DNA of 64,000 nucleotides from the NCBI RefSeq assembly GCF_954871325.1, contig NC_088775.1, positions 93,580,904 to 93,644,903 of the forward strand, given 5' to 3'. The notes beneath the pieces were generated by a model that was given only the letters and a program-made list of their open reading frames with translations, was not told where the DNA came from and ran no database searches. The stretch is from Gordionus sp. m RMFG-2023 (lineage: Eukaryota > Nematomorpha > Gordioida > Chordodea > Parachordodidae). A program made the position numbers and the translations under genes. This document shows positions 61,326-64,000 of this stretch, piece after piece (within the stretch, counting starts at the first letter, position 1; each line of letters starts with the position of its first letter).

Positions 61326-63977
61326 TGCTTGAAATTTCTTCAATCAAAATAAATTTTAAAAAAAGCTAAAAATTTTATCTGTTTTCCTTATATTTTTTTG
61401 AAAAATCATAGAAGATTTTGCACAATTATTATTTGATTTTCACAAAATTATTATTTAATTTTACGAGTTAATAAGACATAGATAATTACTACCAAAATCA
61501 TATTATGCACTTAGATAAAATAATTAATAAATATGTCTGAGCATATTATATTTTCTAAAATCGGTGAAAATAATATATATTACTTAAAAAATTCATATGT
61601 TGGGAATATAGTAAAAATTACTTGAAATACTGTTATTAGAGTAATTAAGGATAGATATAATATTTGAAATAGCACTAACAGATATCTATTGTAAGTTAAC
61701 ACTAACCCTAACCCTAATCCTAACCCTAACCCTAACCATAACCATAACCCTAACCCTAACCCTAACCCTAACCCTAACCCTAACCCTAACCCTAACCCTA
61801 ACCCTAACCTTAACTCTAACCCTAACCCTAACCCTAACCCTAATTGCTTGAAATTTCTTCAATCAAAATAAATTTTAAAAAAAGCTAAAAATTTTATCTG
61901 TTTTCTTTATATTTTTTTGAAAAATCATAGAAGATTTTGAACAATTATTATTTGATTTTCACAAAATTATTATTTAATTTTACGAGTTAGTAAGACATAG
62001 ATAATTACTACCAAAATCATATTATGCACTTAGATAAAATAATTCATAAATATGTGAGCATATTATATTTTCTAAAATCGGTGAAAATAATAAATATTAC
62101 TTAAAAAATTCATATGTTGGGAATATAATAAAAATTACTTGAAATACTGTTAATTAGAGTAATTAAGGATAGATATAATATATGAAATAGCACTAACAGA
62201 TATCTATTGTAAGTTAACGCTAACCCTAACCTTAATCCTAACCCTAACCCTAACTCTAACCCTAACCCTAACACTAACCTTAACCCTAACCCTAACCCTA
62301 ACCCTAACCCTAACCCTAACCCTAACCATAACCCTAACCCTAACCCTAACCTTAACTCTAACCCTAACCCTAACCCTAATTGCTTGAAATTTCTTCAATC
62401 AAAATAAATTTTAAAAAAAGCTAAAAATTTTATCTGTTTTCCTTATATTTTTTTGAAAAATCATAGAAGATTTTGCACAATTATTATTTGATTTTCACAA
62501 AATTATTATTTAATTTTACGAGTTAATAAGACATAGATAATTACTACCAAAATCATATTATGCACTTAGATAAAATAAATCATAAATATGTGAGCATATT
62601 ATATTTTCTAAAATCGGTGAAAATAATAAATATTACTTAAAAAATTCATTTGTTGGGAATATTATAAAAATTACTTGAAGTACTGTTAATTAGAGTAATT
62701 AAGGATAGATATAATATATGAAATAGCACTAACAGATATCTATTGTAAGTTAACGCTAACCCTAACCTTAATCCTAACCCTAACCCTAACCCTAACCCTA
62801 ACCCTAACACTAACCCTAACCCTAACCCTAACCCTAACCCTAACCCTAACCCTAACCCTAACCCTAACCATAACCCTAACCCTAACCCTAACCTTAACTC
62901 TAACCCTAACCCTAACCCTAATTGCTTGAAATTTCTTCAATCAAAATAAATTTTAAAAAAAGCTAAAAATTTTATCTGTTTTCCTTATATTTTTTTGAAA
63001 AATCATAGAAGATTTTGAACAATTATTATTTGATTTTCACAAAATTATTATTTAATTTTACGAGTTAGTAAGACATAGATAATTACTACCAAAATCATAT
63101 TATGCACTTAGATAAAATAATTCATAAATATGTGAGCATATTATATTTTCTAAAATCGGTGAAAATAATAAATATTACTTAAAAAATTCATATGTTGGGA
63201 ATATAATAAAAATTACTTGAAATACTGTTAATTAGAGTAATTAAGGATAGATATAATATATGAAATAGCACTAACAGATATCTATTGTAAGTTAACGCTA
63301 ACCCTAACCTTAATCCTAACCCTAACCCTAACTCTAACCCTAACCCTAACACTAACCTTAACCCTAACCCTAACCCTAACCCTAACCCTAACCCTAACCC
63401 TAACCATAACCCTAACCCTAACCTTAACTCTAACCCTAACCCTAACCCTAATTGCTTGAAATTTCTTCAATCAAAATAAATTTTAAAAAAAGCTAAAAAT
63501 TTTATCTGTTTTCCTTATATTTTTTTGAAAAATCATAGAAGATTTTGCACAATTATTATTTGATTTTCACAAAATTATTATTTAATTTTACGAGTTAATA
63601 AGACATAGATAATTACTACCAAAATCATATTATGCACTTAGATAAAATAATTAATAAATATGTCTGAGCATATTATATTTTCTAAAATCGGTGAAAATAA
63701 TATATATTACTTAAAAAATTCATATGTTGGGAATATAGTAAAAATTACTTGAAATACTGTTATTAGAGTAATTAAGGATAGATATAATATTTGAAATAGC
63801 ACTAACAGATATCTATTGTAAGTTAACACTAACCCTAACCTTAATCCTAACCCTAACCCTAACTCTAACCCTAACCCTAACACTAACCTTAACCCTAACC
63901 CTAACCCTAACCCTAACCCTAACCATAACCCTAACCCTAACCCTAACCTTAACTCTAACCCTAACCCTAACCCTAAT

Positions 63978-64000
63978 TGCTTGAAATTTCTTCAATCAAA
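63978..64000 (+). repeat. Satellite unit M83, first 23 bases only
   Basis: It begins TGCTTGAAATTTCTTCAATC like every other body and is cut by the window edge, so the satellite continues beyond it. Confidence 0.95.

Larger units (their letters stand above)
60664..63977 (+). repeat. Units M77-M82, shortened copy of block E
   Basis: Unit starts are 60664, 61326, 61845, 62381, 62923 and 63453; array lengths are 288, 144, 162, 168, 156 and 150 bp. M77-M79 match M66-M68, M80 matches M71, M81 matches M74 and M82 matches M75, judged by body markers and identical array variant order, so the equivalents of the remaining block E units are absent. M80 has a private ATTCATTTGTTGGG near 62647. The copy runs toward the right edge, so its true end is not seen. 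Confidence 0.82.
21431..64000 (+). repeat. Subtelomeric composite satellite: AT-rich body plus CCCTAA array, 82 units and a partial 83rd
   Basis: Each unit is a body of about 374 bp followed by a telomere-type array. The body opens TGCTTGAAATTTCTTCAATC, passes a highly conserved CTAAAATCGGTGAAAATAAT segment and closes AGATATCTATTGTAAGTTAAC. Arrays usually begin GCTAACCC or ACTAACCC, often carry CCTTAATCC near the start, and most end CCTTAACTCTAACCC plus a few perfect repeats and AATTGC. Scattered variants are CACTAA, CTCTAA, CCATAA, CCTTAA and CCGTAA. All units face the same way. Mean unit length is about 519 bp, ranging from about 398 to 662 because of array length. No coding gene, RNA gene or transposon is visible in any unit. 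The family is not one I recognise. Blocks are listed separately. Confidence 0.95.

Noticed and set aside
21787-63995. Many minus-strand open frames of 60-106 codons: MKKFQAI-(RV)n-VNLQ and MLG-(LG)n-LTYNRYLL types
   Set aside because: They are the six-base GGGTTA repeat read in frame, as Arg-Val or Leu-Gly dipeptides. The first type begins at TTG inside TTGAAGAAATTT and stops at the TAG in CTATTGTAAGTTAAC of the body; the second begins at GTG of a CACTAA variant. They have no ATG start, no family resemblance, and change length with every array.
21431-64000. CRISPR-like pattern of regular repeats with variable spacers
   Set aside because: The conserved part is about 374 bp and the variable part is telomere repeat. 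There are no 23-50 bp repeats with unique spacers and no cas genes.
21431-64000. Satellite body as a transposon, LTR or SINE
   Set aside because: No terminal inverted repeats, target-site duplications, poly-A tail, tRNA-like head or protein trace; units are head to tail and share only the array as flank.

Overview
The window holds no gene that I can support. It reads as one chromosome end: a very long, GC-rich terminal repeat tract (1-21317), a short degenerate junction (21318-21430), and an AT-rich subtelomeric satellite that runs to the right edge and past it (21431-64000). The C-rich strand of the terminal tract is on the + strand and begins at base 1. The embedded CCCTAA arrays all point the same way, as expected for a left-hand chromosome end. 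CCCTAA (TTAGGG) arrays indicate a eukaryote with vertebrate-type telomere repeats: many animals outside arthropods and nematodes, many fungi, and some protists. The strong AT bias of the satellite does not let me name a lineage.

Terminal tract: about 4,260 copies of CTGGC (CCTGG; G-rich strand CCAGG). The only interruptions I saw are changes in run length: frequent CC to CCC, at least nine CC to C, and one GG to GGG. Taken at face value this is an undescribed five-base telomere repeat. I favour a basecalling artefact in which true CCCTAA telomere was read as C(C)CTGG, because (a) every telomere-like array just inside is CCCTAA, (b) the junction carries CACTGG, CCTTGG and CCTAG, matching the local variants CACTAA, CCTTAA and CCTAA with AA changed to GG or AG, and (c) the tract varies by single phase-breaking bases while the interior arrays vary in exact six-base steps. 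A real CCAGG telomere is not excluded.

Satellite: 82 complete units and a 23-base start of the 83rd. Each unit is an AT-rich body of about 374 bp (usually TGCTTGAAATTT... to ...TTGTAAGTTAAC) followed by an in-phase CCCTAA array of 24 to 288 bp. Numbering the units M1-M82 from the telomere side, I see: M1-M5 (diverse); a six-unit higher-order repeat present twice (M6-M11, M12-M17); an eleven-unit block (M18-M28); three further copies of an eleven-unit higher-order repeat of about 5.7 kb (M29-M39, M40-M50, M51-M61); M62-M65, which repeats M18-M21; M66-M76 with an inner alternating dimer; and M77-M82, a shortened copy of M66-M76. Chimeric units sit at several block boundaries, as expected from unequal exchange between out-of-register units.

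Open reading frames over the arrays (Arg-Val or Leu-Gly dipeptide runs on the minus strand) arise only because a six-base repeat keeps frame. They begin at TTG or GTG and are not genes.
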